Shown here piece by piece: positions 22,779 through 33,979 of a stretch of DNA of 64,000 bases. Position 1 is the stretch's first letter. Each line of letters starts with the position of its first letter. The position numbers were made by a program, and so were the translations under genes. The DNA is taken from assembly GCA_963971225.1 (NCBI GenBank), contig OZ020269.1, forward strand, positions 19,156,921 through 19,220,920. Direction: 5' to 3'. The notes under the pieces are model-generated. The model worked only from the letters and a program-made list of their open reading frames with translations, did not search any database and was not told the DNA's origin. The stretch is from Melieria omissa. Lineage: Eukaryota; Arthropoda; Insecta; Diptera; Ulidiidae.

Positions 22779-23008
22779 CCCTAAAAGGGTAACCTTCGTC
22801 GATTCGATGAACACCCAATACATTTCTTTAAATTTCTCCTTACTCTCTGATCTGATTGCTTTCTCTTTTCGTGCGATCTCAATTGGTGATACGCTTTATT
22901 GTGGAAATTACGATTTCTAGTTCTTTCAAAAATCAGAGTTGAACACGACTCCGTCGATTCGGCAAAGATTACCAACAACGTATGTAAAATATGATTACCC
23001 TTCTAGAG
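22779..23008. mobile_element. piggyBac-type MITE (230 bp)
   Basis: TTAA at 22775-22778 and 23009-23012 flanks inverted ends CCCTAAAAGGGTAA and CTCTAGAAGGGTAA. No coding capacity. Confidence 0.7.
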
Positions 23009-23012
23009 TTAA

Positions 23013-25985
23013 ATAAGACAAAAAAGTAACCTCGGAAAACTTGGAAACTGTTTTGTTGGACTATTTTTTTCGGGGCAATGTAAGCTTTTGGAAGTTTTTT
23101 GTTGTTTATTGGCAAAGGGGGCCGGGGGACTAAACAATAATACGGAATATTTTGGTTATGTTATATCAAAATTGTCTTTAAAACTTCTATTGAAACACCA
23201 CTCCTGATGGAGTCGAGTTCTGACTGAGCTAAAACCAACTCAACTCAACTGTCAACACTCTGCTTGATTTTGTTTACATTGTACTAACTCACCTGATAGT
23301 ACGAGTCGGCCATGTTGTCAGCTCGATGGTCCTTGGTTACTTGCCGATTTGTCCAGCCGATGTTTGTGTGGGTGCGCGACTCAAGAGCCGTTACGACAAG
23401 GACGTTCGAATGCGATGTGTTTCGTTTGTTTAGGTTAATTAAAATTGTTTACAGCTCGAATTGTGTGCGAAAATAAAACGAGTAAAATCTCGATTTGGTG
23501 TTTTCGTTTCGTTTAGATTAAAAGTTCGAATTGTTAAAAACAAAACTCCATGCACACAACGCGACAACACAAAACTTCGTTTAACTGCGCAATAAAGAAA
23601 ACAAAAAAATTAAACACAAATTCATTAAGAAACTAAAGAATGAGAAGTGTCATAGTAAAATGAGTAGCGCCAGCTCTGATTTAGTTGAAATTTAAATATA
23701 TTTTATATTGAAATATAAAAATAAAACAAATGGTTGAATTCACTTAAGGGGATACTTTGGTAGAAATAAAAAGAGGTGAATTATGAAAAAATGTTGCTTT
23801 TCGCAGCGGCAGCCCACTTTAGCCATTGCCAAGAAGCATTTTTGCCACTATTTTTATTGCAAAATTCTTTGGCTTTTTCGGCTTTTCTGGCGTTCCTATT
23901 TAGGCCAATCCGATGAAGGTTTCTGCGAGTCAAACACTGCGGCGCGACGTAACACTACGGTGCGGAGTGCGAGCATTGCGGTAGCTGATGACGTCCACTT
24001 TAGCGTTAATCCACACACTCACACACACAGACACACACAAACACTCGCGCAAATGCACACAACACACACGCGAAGCCGCAGCGGCGAGCACGAAGAGCTA
24101 AACGTTTTATGACCAGCGCTGCTGGCCAAGAACGTTTCACACAGCCAGACGTGTGCGCAGCCCAGATGATGCCGAGATGCTGAAGCGAGGCGGCAGAATG
24201 GCAGACAGACACGTTCGTGCGCAGCGCTCGCTCAAAGACAATGAAGCGAACAGCAAAAACTTATAAAAAAAATTAAATTGAAAAATAACTAAAAAAAAAT
24301 TAATAAAAAAATCGACGTAATTTCGCTCTGGCGGACACTTTGTTGTTGGTCGTTTTTTATATGGTATGTGAAATATTTTTTTCTCGTATAATTTGCGAAT
24401 TTCTCGCTGTCGATGCTCTCGTTGTTGTTGTTGTTATTCGGGTTTCGCTTACAAAGTTGTTCTTGTTTTTTTCATTCACAACAGGGTGTTTCAAGTGAGA
24501 GTATAAAAATCGACTTTGCGCGATTAAAGGCAAAACAGGCCCAAAGTACAAGTCGCGTACGCCAACGATAACTGCACCGACCAACTGCAGCAGCACTAAA
24601 GGAAACGACCACAAAAACAACAGCGAGCACAGTCGAATAGATAATTCGATACTGTTTACATCCGCTTACAATGCGCGGCGGCCGCCAGCACACAACACCA
24701 AAAAGCTGCCGAACAGCTGAAGACGGAATACAGCGCGCCCGACACCGACACTGACACAAGCGACTGGTGCGCCACAACTGCGGCGTTGGAATTTTCGAAA
24801 CGACGACAGCGTTTGGCCGCCTTAGTGCTTCCATAAAATGCCAGTGCGATTGCACATTTTTGCGGCTTTAATTGAAAATGATTTGAACTGCTGCGCGCAC
24901 GCCAACGAAAAATCGCGCATAAAAATAAATCGCTGCGCAGGGCCACAGCGCGCGCGCGCTCTTTCCGCTCGGGGTGCGGTCGATCAAGGCGAGAGTGCGC
25001 TTTCGGCTGGCAGAAGGCGCTGCCGATAAAGCGTTATTCGCCAAATTAACAAATTGTCGGAGCGTCGGCGGCCGATAGCAAACAACTTCTCAAGCGATTA
25101 GATATAGTTGGATTATTGTTATCGCTGGTTAGTTAATCCGCATTTATTTAGGGATGTGTCATGGAGCGAAGGTGTCATGCAGCGAAAGGGTGTTTGGGGT
25201 GTATTCACTTTGGTGCAAGGGCTGTGTGACACGTGGCAAGACGTGACAGGTGGAACATGGTAACTGAAAGCTTTGGTGGAGATCAGAAGTATGAAGTTTG
25301 GCTTATCGGTATGTCACATAATTTGTCATCGGGGATATTCAGGTTTGTTGGTTCAACGACTGGTTGAAAAGAAGGCATGGTTGATACTGAAAAATCTAGA
25401 TGAACATATTCAAGGAAATTACTTTGCCAGATCGCCAATTCTTGTTGGCTTCCTACCATCTAGTGACTAAGTTGACTTGGCTATGTGTCCCATGACAGAC
25501 TGAGATATTTCTCTGATTCATATCTTTGGCTCAACTTAGAAAATTAGTTACAAAAGGAAATTATTGTGGCGAAGAGTACGAACATTTCTTTTCCGGTCGT
25601 CTGCTTTTATTTTCAGACCACATTTCAGTGGCCATTTTATGGATCTGAACGTTCAAGGAACTTTTAATCCATTCATGTTCTTGAAAACTGCGACATAGTA
25701 GATATGGAAAGGAATCAAATAAATTGTCCTAGACAGTTAATTTCTATCTTTCATTAATGTTTGACTAAACAAAATTGATGAGATAATTTGGTTTGTCTGA
25801 AGAGTTGATCGAGAGAATAATTTTTCAGTAGTTTGTACTTGTTTTTTTAAGACAATTCAATGTCGTTTCTAGTTCTAGAATGAAATTGAGACTATGAATT
25901 GTCCTTTAAAGAACGAAAAGTATAGGAAAGCCACGAAAGGTTTAGAAAATTAACTGAATATTCCACATTTTATAGTCCATGAAAG
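23013..25985. other. Intergenic DNA with a GC-richer core
   Basis: No coding exon is recognised. From about 23930 to 25030 the sequence is GC-richer with CA runs (24015-24070) and a CGCGCGCGC stretch (24949-24959), unlike the A/T-rich flanks. This could be a promoter/5' UTR region of a gene lying outside or spliced across the window. Confidence 0.4.
24502..24508 (+). promoter_or_regulatory. Candidate TATA box
   Basis: TATAAAA in a GAGTATAAAAATCG context lies at the edge of the GC-richer block, with a purine/CA-rich stretch downstream that would suit a 5' UTR. There is no recognised initiator or coding exon to tie it to, so this is a guess. Confidence 0.25.
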
Positions 25986-25989
25986 AAAA

Positions 25990-26668
25990 GTGTTGGTTGA
26001 GGTGGCTGACTCACAGTCCCCCTGCAAGTCACAATTAGCGCATAGACGCCGTTTTGGTACCACATGCTCACCGAAAACTAAACCTGGTGACTAAATCCAC
26101 CTGGTAGAATTTAGGTATCCAAGAAGATTCCACAGACTAACTGCCGAGCAATCGGTCATACAAGTGAAAAAGTGCTTCCCTAGAAACTTAAATCTTGCCC
26201 CTGCCAGAGCTGGGCAGTCCCAGAGGAAATAATTTGGTGTTTCTTTCTCTTCTAAATTCCCACAGCTACTGCAATGGGTATTGAAGGGGATGTTTAGCCT
26301 CTCCGCATGTGGACCTATAGTCCAGTGGCCTGTGATGATCGCCGTAAGCCTAGCGACGTCCGTGCGTGGTTTGTTAATAAGCTCGCGAGATCTCGGCTCG
26401 TTGTAGGAGGGCCATATCTCCCGCGAGGTACGGCAGGAAGACAGCGACTTCGACCTCCGATTGGCAAGGCTGAGATAGTGTAGATAGCAGCCCCTCCTGA
26501 CGACTCCCAAAGGCGTCGGAACCGAGACACCTAGTGATGCGTCAAGCGAGGCCCCCGAGCGCGCTAATTCGTCCGCTGTCTCATTCCCTTCAATGTTCCT
26601 ATGGCCGGGAACCCAGAAAAGTGTACTCCTAACTTTCAGAAATGCCATATTTACAAATTTACAGAACA
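25990..26668 (-). pseudogene. 5'-truncated RNase H-type LINE fragment
   Basis: The minus strand encodes the end of RNase H (LFWVPGHRNIEGNETADELA with the final catalytic Asp), a linker, then AIITGHWTIGPHAERLNI and a Cys/His cluster (CSSCGNLEEKETPNYFLWDC). The order matches the LINE tails at 3425-4587 and 11974-14136 but the sequence differs, so it is a third family member. It ends about 55 bp before a hAT-type MITE. Confidence 0.8.
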
Positions 26669-26724
26669 ACAAAGTGCCACTTGATGCAAAACATGAATGA
26701 AAAAAGCATTACATTACTCTCTAC

Positions 26725-27544
26725 TAGAGTCCGACCGATACCAAATTTTTTGGCCGATGCCGATGCCGATTAATCGGCATCGGCCAATTCTCAGCCGATG
26801 CCGATTAATCGGTCAAAAGGCCGAAAATCGGCCGATGCCGATGCCGATTCCATAGAAAAAAAAACACGAATGAATTCAATCAAAAACACTGCTTATTTTA
26901 TAAAACTTTACATATATAGTACATTTCATCACATTCATCACAAATTAACAAACAAAAACGAGAAAATAAACAACTAAAAACTAAATAAAATTACAAGAAA
27001 ATTCAGAATTTAAATACATTAAACTAAAATTTCCCCCAAATTTATAACACATAAAATAAATATTTCATGAAAATTGCTCATTCTATTTGGCACAAGGAAT
27101 TAACAAAAGACCCAATAGCCAATATTGCTGAACAAGGTGTTGATGTAGCAAAAATAGATTAAAAATATCTGTAAAATATTGTCCCCTTAAGTGTTTGTCA
27201 TAAAATCCAAACAAATCTAAGGAGAAACCCCCTAATCAGGCAACACTGGTTTGTAACGTATAATAAAAATGTAATAAATATACAAAGCGAGATATGAAAA
27301 AGAAAGACAGTGCGATTCAGCTGCAAATAAAAACAAACAAGAAATAAAAGCAGGAAAATCTACCAAAAAAAACCGATGTGGCATCGGCCAAAAAAAGCCG
27401 ATGTGGCATCGGCCAAAAAAGGCCGAAGCCGATGCCGATGCCGATTCTTTTTTTTTTGGCCGATGCCGATACTAGCCGATGCCGATACCAATTTTATTGG
27501 CCGATACTAGCCGATGCCGATGCCGATTAATCGGTCGGACTCTA
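26725..27544. mobile_element. hAT-type MITE with CCGATG subterminal repeats (820 bp)
   Basis: Terminal inverted repeats TAGAGTCCGACCGAT are perfect, and the 8-bp target duplication CTCTCTAC is perfect on both sides (26717-26724, 27545-27552), fitting the nTnnnnAn pattern common among hAT targets. Both ends carry dense subterminal repeats of GCCGAT/ATCGGC in both orientations, probably transposase-binding sites. The A/T-rich middle has no transposase or dimerisation-domain frame. The perfect duplication suggests recent movement. Confidence 0.92.
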
Positions 27545-27552
27545 CTCTCTAC

Positions 27553-29904
27553 TAGCTAGCGGCGAAAAATGGAAAAAATAAACCGCTCACGCTCACACTG
27601 GATTATGACCAGCAAAACTGCACAGCTGCAGTGCACAAACAAGTCGTTGAAGACCGATCGATTACGTTCCCTTTTGCGTTGCTTGGCCAGGCTGCCGCTT
27701 AAATGGCAATGAAGTACATGGGAAGCAAATACACAGACAGACATATGGCCGGTCGGTGTTTGGGCGGCGGAAAACAGGCGGTGCTTCCCATCGGTCGAGC
27801 AGCATTTGCGCAAAGTAAACAACAACAACGCGTACGCATGGAGCTAATATTTTCAGTTTTCCTTTTCGCTTCGGATTTTCTTTATTTCTGTTTTTTTTTT
27901 GCACGAATTATTTGTTGCCTTTTTCTGAAAATATTTTGGCTGCCTCGTACTTAAAAACAAATTAAGGAAAAGAATTACGCAGGGGAAAATGCGGCATTTG
28001 CGTTGCTTTACACATTTTCGAAATGCGAAATTTCGGAGGATTTGCTGCGAAGGCGTGCAGTGCGATGTGGGCTCGAGAGCGTGCAAACCAACCGCAAACA
28101 CCGAACGAACGGCTCGACATTTGAGTTGCGCAAAAGTATGGAATATTTACATAAACAAAGCGAGCTGGTTGGGCGAATACCGTGGGGTCTCATCAATTTC
28201 AGATATTAGCAGTGGGGGCTCTTTATAAATTGACTCAAATTTTCGCTTTTCCGGCGGCGACTAGATAAACAAAGCGCATTTGGGGTGCTCCGAAGGCCAC
28301 CAAATGCGGATGGTTCATGAACCTTCTGTGCGGACAGGCAGCAGTGGTGAGGAAATGTTGGCCGCGGTCATGTGAAAATTAGTGTTTCTAGTTGTGGAAC
28401 AGGGTGTTGGCAATCTTATGGACCAGATTTGCAGCATATACATATCTGCAAAAGAAGCAATGAAGCTGAAACCTATTAAAAACCACTTCAAATCTACACG
28501 AAGCAGAGTGTCGGCACTCAGCCAGCTAACCGCTTTGCATACCAACGCGCTGCCAGCTGCCTTCTGCCGTCACTCTCAGGGACACACGGCCAGTTGCAGT
28601 TCCGCTTGCGGCTGAGCGTTGACGACTGTGGCCGGCGCAGAGGTCAAGGCCAACGGCCAGCGCACTGACTGCACCGACCTGGCGATTCACTAGACGACAT
28701 TGTTTATAACGGCAACAGCTGCAAATGTTGTTGTTGTCATCTAAGCGGAAATGGGAGCTATTTTCAAACTTGGCCAGCACAGCCGGTGTGACAGGCAGTC
28801 GAACGGCCAAAAACCGCGCACGCATTTAGCAAATTACACAAGTCTCTTCGATTGCATTTTCCATTGCATGCCAATCACATCGAGGCGCTCTTTCCGTGCG
28901 CGAATTTGTTTTGGGGTGAAATTTTCAACAAGCGGCAACAAGTTCTCGCCTTTTGCACAAATATCGCCTTGCCGTGCGTTATTTTAGCCCACTTGTCCAC
29001 ACACACACACAAACACAGCTGCGCAGCCACACTCGCACACAGTGAGCCAGCAGCAGCTACCGTTTTCCCCCTTCGGACCACTCCTTACAAAAACACTACT
29101 CAACCAACCGACTACCAACAACAACACCTTGACAAACAACTCGTTTACATGCAACAGCGACAGCGAAGATCAGCAATTTTCTGCCGTTTTTCTTCTCAAT
29201 TCGTGTTCTTCGGTTGCTTGCCCATTCCGCTCCGTTTCGGTTACTTCGATGGTATTCTGTTTCTTATATTTTTTTTGTCTTGTTCCTACTTTGCAATTTT
29301 TTCCACTTGTGAAATATCTTTTAGCTTAATGCACATCACTTTCGTACATACTCTACACGAAAATTCAACGAATTCTTTTTGTGTTTCGTTGTGCCCGCAT
29401 TTAGTTGTAGTTTTATGTTATTTTCCACACGAAAATACAAGTAAATTTAAGGGAAAATAATAAAATTTGAACGGAAAACTAAAAAGTGTGAAGCACAACA
29501 ACGCAGCAAACGAACTTGGCTGTGATTCATGAGCCGCTGACCGCCGTGGACAACTCTGTTTTCAAAGAGTGACTAATTTTCAAAGCAACCCTGTACTGAG
29601 TGGATTGCGGTCACTATTTGTACCAGTTTTATTTGTGCACTATTCGCCGTCAATAATGTTAATAGTTGCTGAATAATTAAAAGCATTTGTTGTTTTCTAC
29701 ATAAAACAGTTGCATGATTTACTTAATTCGCATTATATATGTAGTACTACATATGTACAGCACAAATTAGTTTCAGCAACTAAATAAATAACACAGGGTG
29801 GCCGCACATAGTGCTCTTTTTAAAATAAATATATAGTGTGCAGCAACCCCTAAATCATAGTGCTACCATTTTGTGCAATTTGAGGTCTTTGCAGATAAAT
29901 GGAT
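27553..29904. other. Intergenic DNA upstream of SAP30BP 3' end
   Basis: No coding exon recognised. The 203-codon open frame at 28852-29460 is low-complexity reading of CA- and T-rich DNA. GCAACCCTGT at about 29584 resembles a motif in the two housekeeping promoters of this window. Confidence 0.4.
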
Positions 29905-30345
29905 ATATATTTTTTTTAAGTTTAGAAAGGTTTAAATTAAAAACAAAAATTAAATTACAAATGTTTAGCAGTCGCTTTAAACAAAATATATATTAAAGCA
30001 ATAACAACACCTGGAACGCTTTGCCACAATTCCCTGTTAAAATCGTTTTATAGGATATATATTTTTTAGAAATTAAGATAATTTGAAAATTTAAAATAAA
30101 AAAATTGTTTAATTTAAAATGGTAAGTAGTCGCTTAAAAAAAATATTAATGCAATAACAACACCTGAGAACACTTTTTCACAATTCCCTGTTAAAATCGT
30201 TTTACAGGATATATATCTTTTATAAATTAAATTAAAATAAAAAAATTTTTAATTTAAAATTTTTAGTAGTCGCTTTAAAAAAAATATATTAATGCAACAA
30301 CAACACCTGAGAACACTTTTCCAAATTCCCTTTAAAGTTCGTTCT
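29905..30345. repeat. Three-unit A/T-rich tandem repeat
   Basis: Units carry the anchors TAGTCGCTT and CAACACCTG, the latter beginning near 29998, 30151 and 30294 (spacing 153 and 143). They also contain AATTCCCTGTTAAAATCGTT. The array ends just downstream of the SAP30BP-like gene's 3' end. Confidence 0.8.
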
Positions 30346-30412
30346 ACATGCAACACTGAATCACTAAGAAGCCAAAAGAATAAACAAAACACTTGTATTA
30401 CACATGTGCTAT

Positions 30413-30418
30413 TTTATT
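30413..30418 (-). terminator. Polyadenylation signal of the SAP30BP-like gene
   Basis: AATAAA on the minus strand, 21 nt past the stop codon. Confidence 0.6.
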
Positions 30419-30438
30419 GATAAAAAATATAAATAAAC

Positions 30439-31509
30439 TTATGCTGTCGGTTTCTTGGGCAACGAACCAAATGCTGATATCACTGTACCCTTAGTACCAG
30501 TCACCGTTGTGGTCAGTGCTGCTGGCACAACTGGCTTCACTGCAGCCGGTTGGTCCCATTTTGATTTTCTAAAATGTAATTATAAAAAAAATTATAGTAG
30601 ATTATCATCATCGACTAACCATCACCCTTGTCTCACCTCTTTTTGGCCTCTTCCTCCACCTTGCGCGCCAGTGCCGTCGCCTGCTCAATCTTATCCGGAT
30701 CCTTGCGCTCCTTCTGCCGCTTCAGCATTTCGTTCTTCTGCACACGCGCCAACTCCTCGTAGTAGCTCTCTGCACCCCATTGCAGTGGATCGTACATTTC
30801 CGGCGGATAATTCGTACCGAATTCATTGATATCGCAAAATTGTATCAATTTCTCATAAATGCTCGGGTTGCGAAACTCTTTGCGCTCCTGTATGATGCGA
30901 TTCATGTCCATGTTGTTGCTGTCCATCTTCTCGTAAAGGACGCGTATCTTGTCGACCAGCTCGGCAGAGGGTTTGCCTTTCGGCTCCGGCGGCAGCGCAA
31001 AGCCATAGTGGGCATACTTTTGCAATTTGTCAATTCGGCTGGTGTTCTTCATGTCGGACACATGCTCTGGCTCGTCGTCCACTTCCATGGGCGTACCGCC
31101 GCTGTTCTCCTTTGATGCACTATTGCTGTGCTGGTTGGTAGCCATTTCGGCATGGTCGCGCTCTGGATCTGACGATTCATCCGAAGACGATGAACCAGTT
31201 TCTTCTTCTTCCTCCTCGTCTGAGATGATTGTGTCGTCCTGGTAGCTCACCAAACGGCGCACGGATCTCTTGCGTTTCTTCTTGCGAGCATCGGCAGCAA
31301 GTGCTTCGTCATAGGTGGGCTTGGGGCTGTGTGGTTTGGGAATAATGGCCTAGAAAAGTCAACGTTTTAGGTTTTTGCATTGTTTAGTTAAATTACACTT
31401 CAACCTGTGATGCTTGGGAAATTTGCGAATCTGGGCTTTCGTCTTCGCGCTCTTCTTCATTTTCGGAGTCTGTGTATTGTGCGGTTAAACTTGCCAATGC
31501 TTTGCTCAT
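30439..31509 (-). CDS. SAP30BP: SAP30-binding protein (HCNGP family)
   Basis: A nuclear HCNGP-domain protein; family members bind the SAP30 corepressor subunit and take part in splicing (established for vertebrate homologues). Three exons on the minus strand: 31405-31509, 30637-31349, 30568-30439, with introns of 55 and 68 nt obeying GT-AG and joining in frame to 315 aa, close to the ~308 aa of the human protein. The N-terminus is acidic (SENEEEREDESPDS; SDEEEEEETGSSSSDESSD); a basic patch (ARKKKRKRSVRR) could be a nuclear signal. The core HCNGP domain is near residues 130-240, including NPSIYEKLIQFCDINEFGTN and PPEMYDPLQWGAESYYEEL. The C-terminus is Lys/Pro-rich (KSKWDQPAAVKP). It faces Cog6 across a 281-bp shared promoter. 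AATAAA on the minus strand lies at 30413-30418. The start is the first ATG of the only frame splicing into the domain. Confidence 0.93.
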
Positions 31510-31790
31510 CTTTGAATTAATTTTATTTATGAATTTCGTTAATAAGTTAAATTACTTGCACTATTTAGTAAAATCGACGTCAGACGCTAGAAAAACAGCA
31601 TCTCGCAAACAGCTGTTCACAAAAGTTGTCATAGGTTGCTAAAATGTCAATAATGTGGTTGAATGAGCAACCCTGTTGTAAACCGCAAGCAGCTGTTTTG
31701 TATTTGTTTTCTCGTTGTGTTGACGTTGGCGTTTTAACTTATGCTTTCGTAAATTTATTAAAAACTTATTAGAATTTAAAAGAAATAAAC
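31510..31790. promoter_or_regulatory. Bidirectional promoter between SAP30BP and Cog6
   Basis: 281 bp separate the two start codons. It contains AACAGCTGTT at 31608-31617, the palindromic E-box of Drosophila housekeeping core promoters (Ohler motif 5). A second CAGCTGTTTT lies at 31690-31699, with GCAACCCTGT at 31667-31676. No TATA box is evident, consistent with dispersed housekeeping initiation. The motif assignment is from family knowledge; promoter function is inferred. Confidence 0.7.
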
Positions 31791-33913
31791 ATGAGCACTT
31801 CGGCTTTAACACCGCAGGAGGAGGATCGAATACAGAAGCGCGTCAACAAAATACTGGAAACGCGCCTGGAAGCTGATAAGGTGGACGCTGCCAATTGCTG
31901 TATTGTTCGAAGAAATTTACTCTTCTCCTTATTTCCAGGATACCTTGGACGCACTCAGCGATCTGTCCACCTTCTTCAAAGACAACACGCTACAAAATCG
32001 GCGCAATCTGCGTAGTGAAATCGAGCGCCGCTCCGTTGGCATCAACGAGCACTTCCTGAAAGCATTCCGCGAGGTCAAGCTGTCGCTGGACGCAGTCTGC
32101 GAGGATCTGGACACCATGGCCAAGTCTGTGCAGACCATGAAAACCAATTTAGAGTCCTCAAAAGCGCTCACACACGATTTGATTTCGCAAACCAATTCAC
32201 TGCAAGAGGAGCGCGACCGACTGCAGGTGCACCAGCAGATAGCCGAGGCTTTTCTGGCGCGCTTCCAACTGACCGTGCCCGAGCATCAGTTGCTCTACGG
32301 CACCAGCAAAGATGCGCCGCTGGTGCACGAGTTCTTTACGGTGCTAGACCGTGTCCAGGCCATACACGCTGACTGCCGCGTGCTAATGCAATGCGGCTAT
32401 CAGACCGCTGCCCTGGACATCATGGAGGAGATGACGCTACATCAGGAGGGTGCACTGGAGCGGCTGTATCGCTGGACGCAGAATCACTGTCGCAATTTGG
32501 AGAACAACGAAATCGGGCCGCTGGTCGTAGAGGCCATGAGTCGACTGCAGGATCGGCCGGTGTTGTTCAAGTGAGAGCTAAACTGGAATTTCATAAAACT
32601 CTTGTAATGTTGAATTTAATTTGCAGATATGTAATTGATGAATACGCCATAGCGCGTCGCGCAGTATTAGTGCGGCTTTTCATTGAGGCATTGACTGAAG
32701 GCGGCCCTGGCGGCAATCCCAAGCCCATTGAAATGCACGCACACGATCCCAAACGGTATATAGGCGATATGTTTGCTTGGCTGCATCAGGCCATACCCAA
32801 CGAGAAGGAGAATTTATCTATGCTGCTGAAAAAATGCGATAAAAATGGTAGATATTAAGAAATAATCTTAAAAATGAACGATATGACTTTGTTTTGTGCA
32901 CTTGTAGATTTATCGGAACAAATGCAGACGGCGCTGGCCTACATTGCCGACGGTGTCTGTCATCCGCTGAAGGTTCGCGTGGACACCATTCTGACCTCGG
33001 AGAAGGACACAATTGTGCTGTTTGCACTATCTAATTTATTGCGTTTCTACCAACAAATCATTAAGCAGGTGCATACAAACTTGTTGTTGTTGTTGTAATT
33101 TATTTAAACAGTTCTAAAACATTGCTGCAGGTGGTCAAAGGCGGCGCACTGGAGCAATGTCTCATAGACTTGCAGCAGTCCAGCGAGAAAATCTATCTCA
33201 ACTCGCTTTCTGCACAAGTGCGCAGCGTACTGCAACGTCCGGCCAGTGCCAGCCTTGGCATTGAGCCGCCGCAGCGTGATCTGGTGCCACCGGCGAGCGT
33301 GGGTCGTTTGCTCAACATGCTCAAAGAGATTCTCTCCGTAGCCACAATGGTCGACGGCCGCCAATCAGACATTACCAAAATAGTCAGTTGCGTCATTGAT
33401 CCGCTGCTGCAGTCGGTGCAGGAGTCGGCCTCGCATTTGCCTACGGTCGACATGGCGGTCTATCTGCTGAACTGCCTCTATCACATGCAGAGCACGCTGA
33501 CCGTCTACGAGTACATGGACGAGCGTGTGGAGCGGCTACAGGCGCAATCAGAGGCACAAATCGACACACTGATCAGCGAGCAGGCCTCGTCGCTGGTGGC
33601 CAATCTTAATCTGGGTCCCATCTACACCATACTGCAGAACAACCAGACCAAAATCGAGGCTAATCTGCTGAAGATCTTCATGAACAAGATGGACGCGTTT
33701 CTGGAGATGCCCGAGATGCTGCTGCTGCCGCAGATCCAACTGCTGATGTCGAGCGCACACCGCAATGCGGTACAGAAGCGCGCTTTCAATGTGATTGTGG
33801 CCATCTACCGGCAGATCTACGAGCGCGTACACGATCCGGCCAATGGCTTTGAACAGCCGGAGTCTATCTTTGCCAAAACGCCAGAGCAGGTGGCCAAAAT
33901 ATTGGCCATCTAA
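31791..33913 (+). CDS. Cog6: Conserved oligomeric Golgi complex subunit 6
   Basis: Cog6 is a lobe B subunit of the COG tethering complex on the cytosolic face of the Golgi, needed for intra-Golgi retrograde traffic and correct glycosyltransferase placement. Exons are 31791-31880, 31939-32570, 32627-32847, 32908-33068 and 33131-33913; introns are 58, 56, 60 and 62 nt, all GT-AG, and join to 628 aa, about the length of Drosophila Cog6. The N-terminus ([20 protein letters not shown]) leads into [21 protein letters not shown] coiled coil follows at about residues 65-125 ([20 protein letters not shown]...[14 protein letters not shown]), then the helical COG6 body ([13 protein letters not shown], [34 protein letters not shown]). 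The first donor, AAG|GTGGAC, is weak, but the join is required to read DKDTLDAL. The start has a fair fly context (AAACATG). It shares a promoter with SAP30BP. Confidence 0.95.
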
Positions 33914-33957
33914 ATGAATTTCAATTACAAAACTATTATCTGTATGTAGCCGAGTGC

Positions 33958-33963
33958 AATAAA
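33958..33963 (+). terminator. Cog6 polyadenylation signal
   Basis: AATAAA 45 nt after the Cog6 stop codon, in the expected position for a short 3' UTR. Confidence 0.75.
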
Positions 33964-33979
33964 ACACTGAAATGCCCAA

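Noticed and set aside
28852..29460. 203-codon plus-strand open frame
   Set aside because: Composition follows CA-rich then T-rich DNA; no domain, no splice context, weak start. The overlapping frame at 29042 is equally open.
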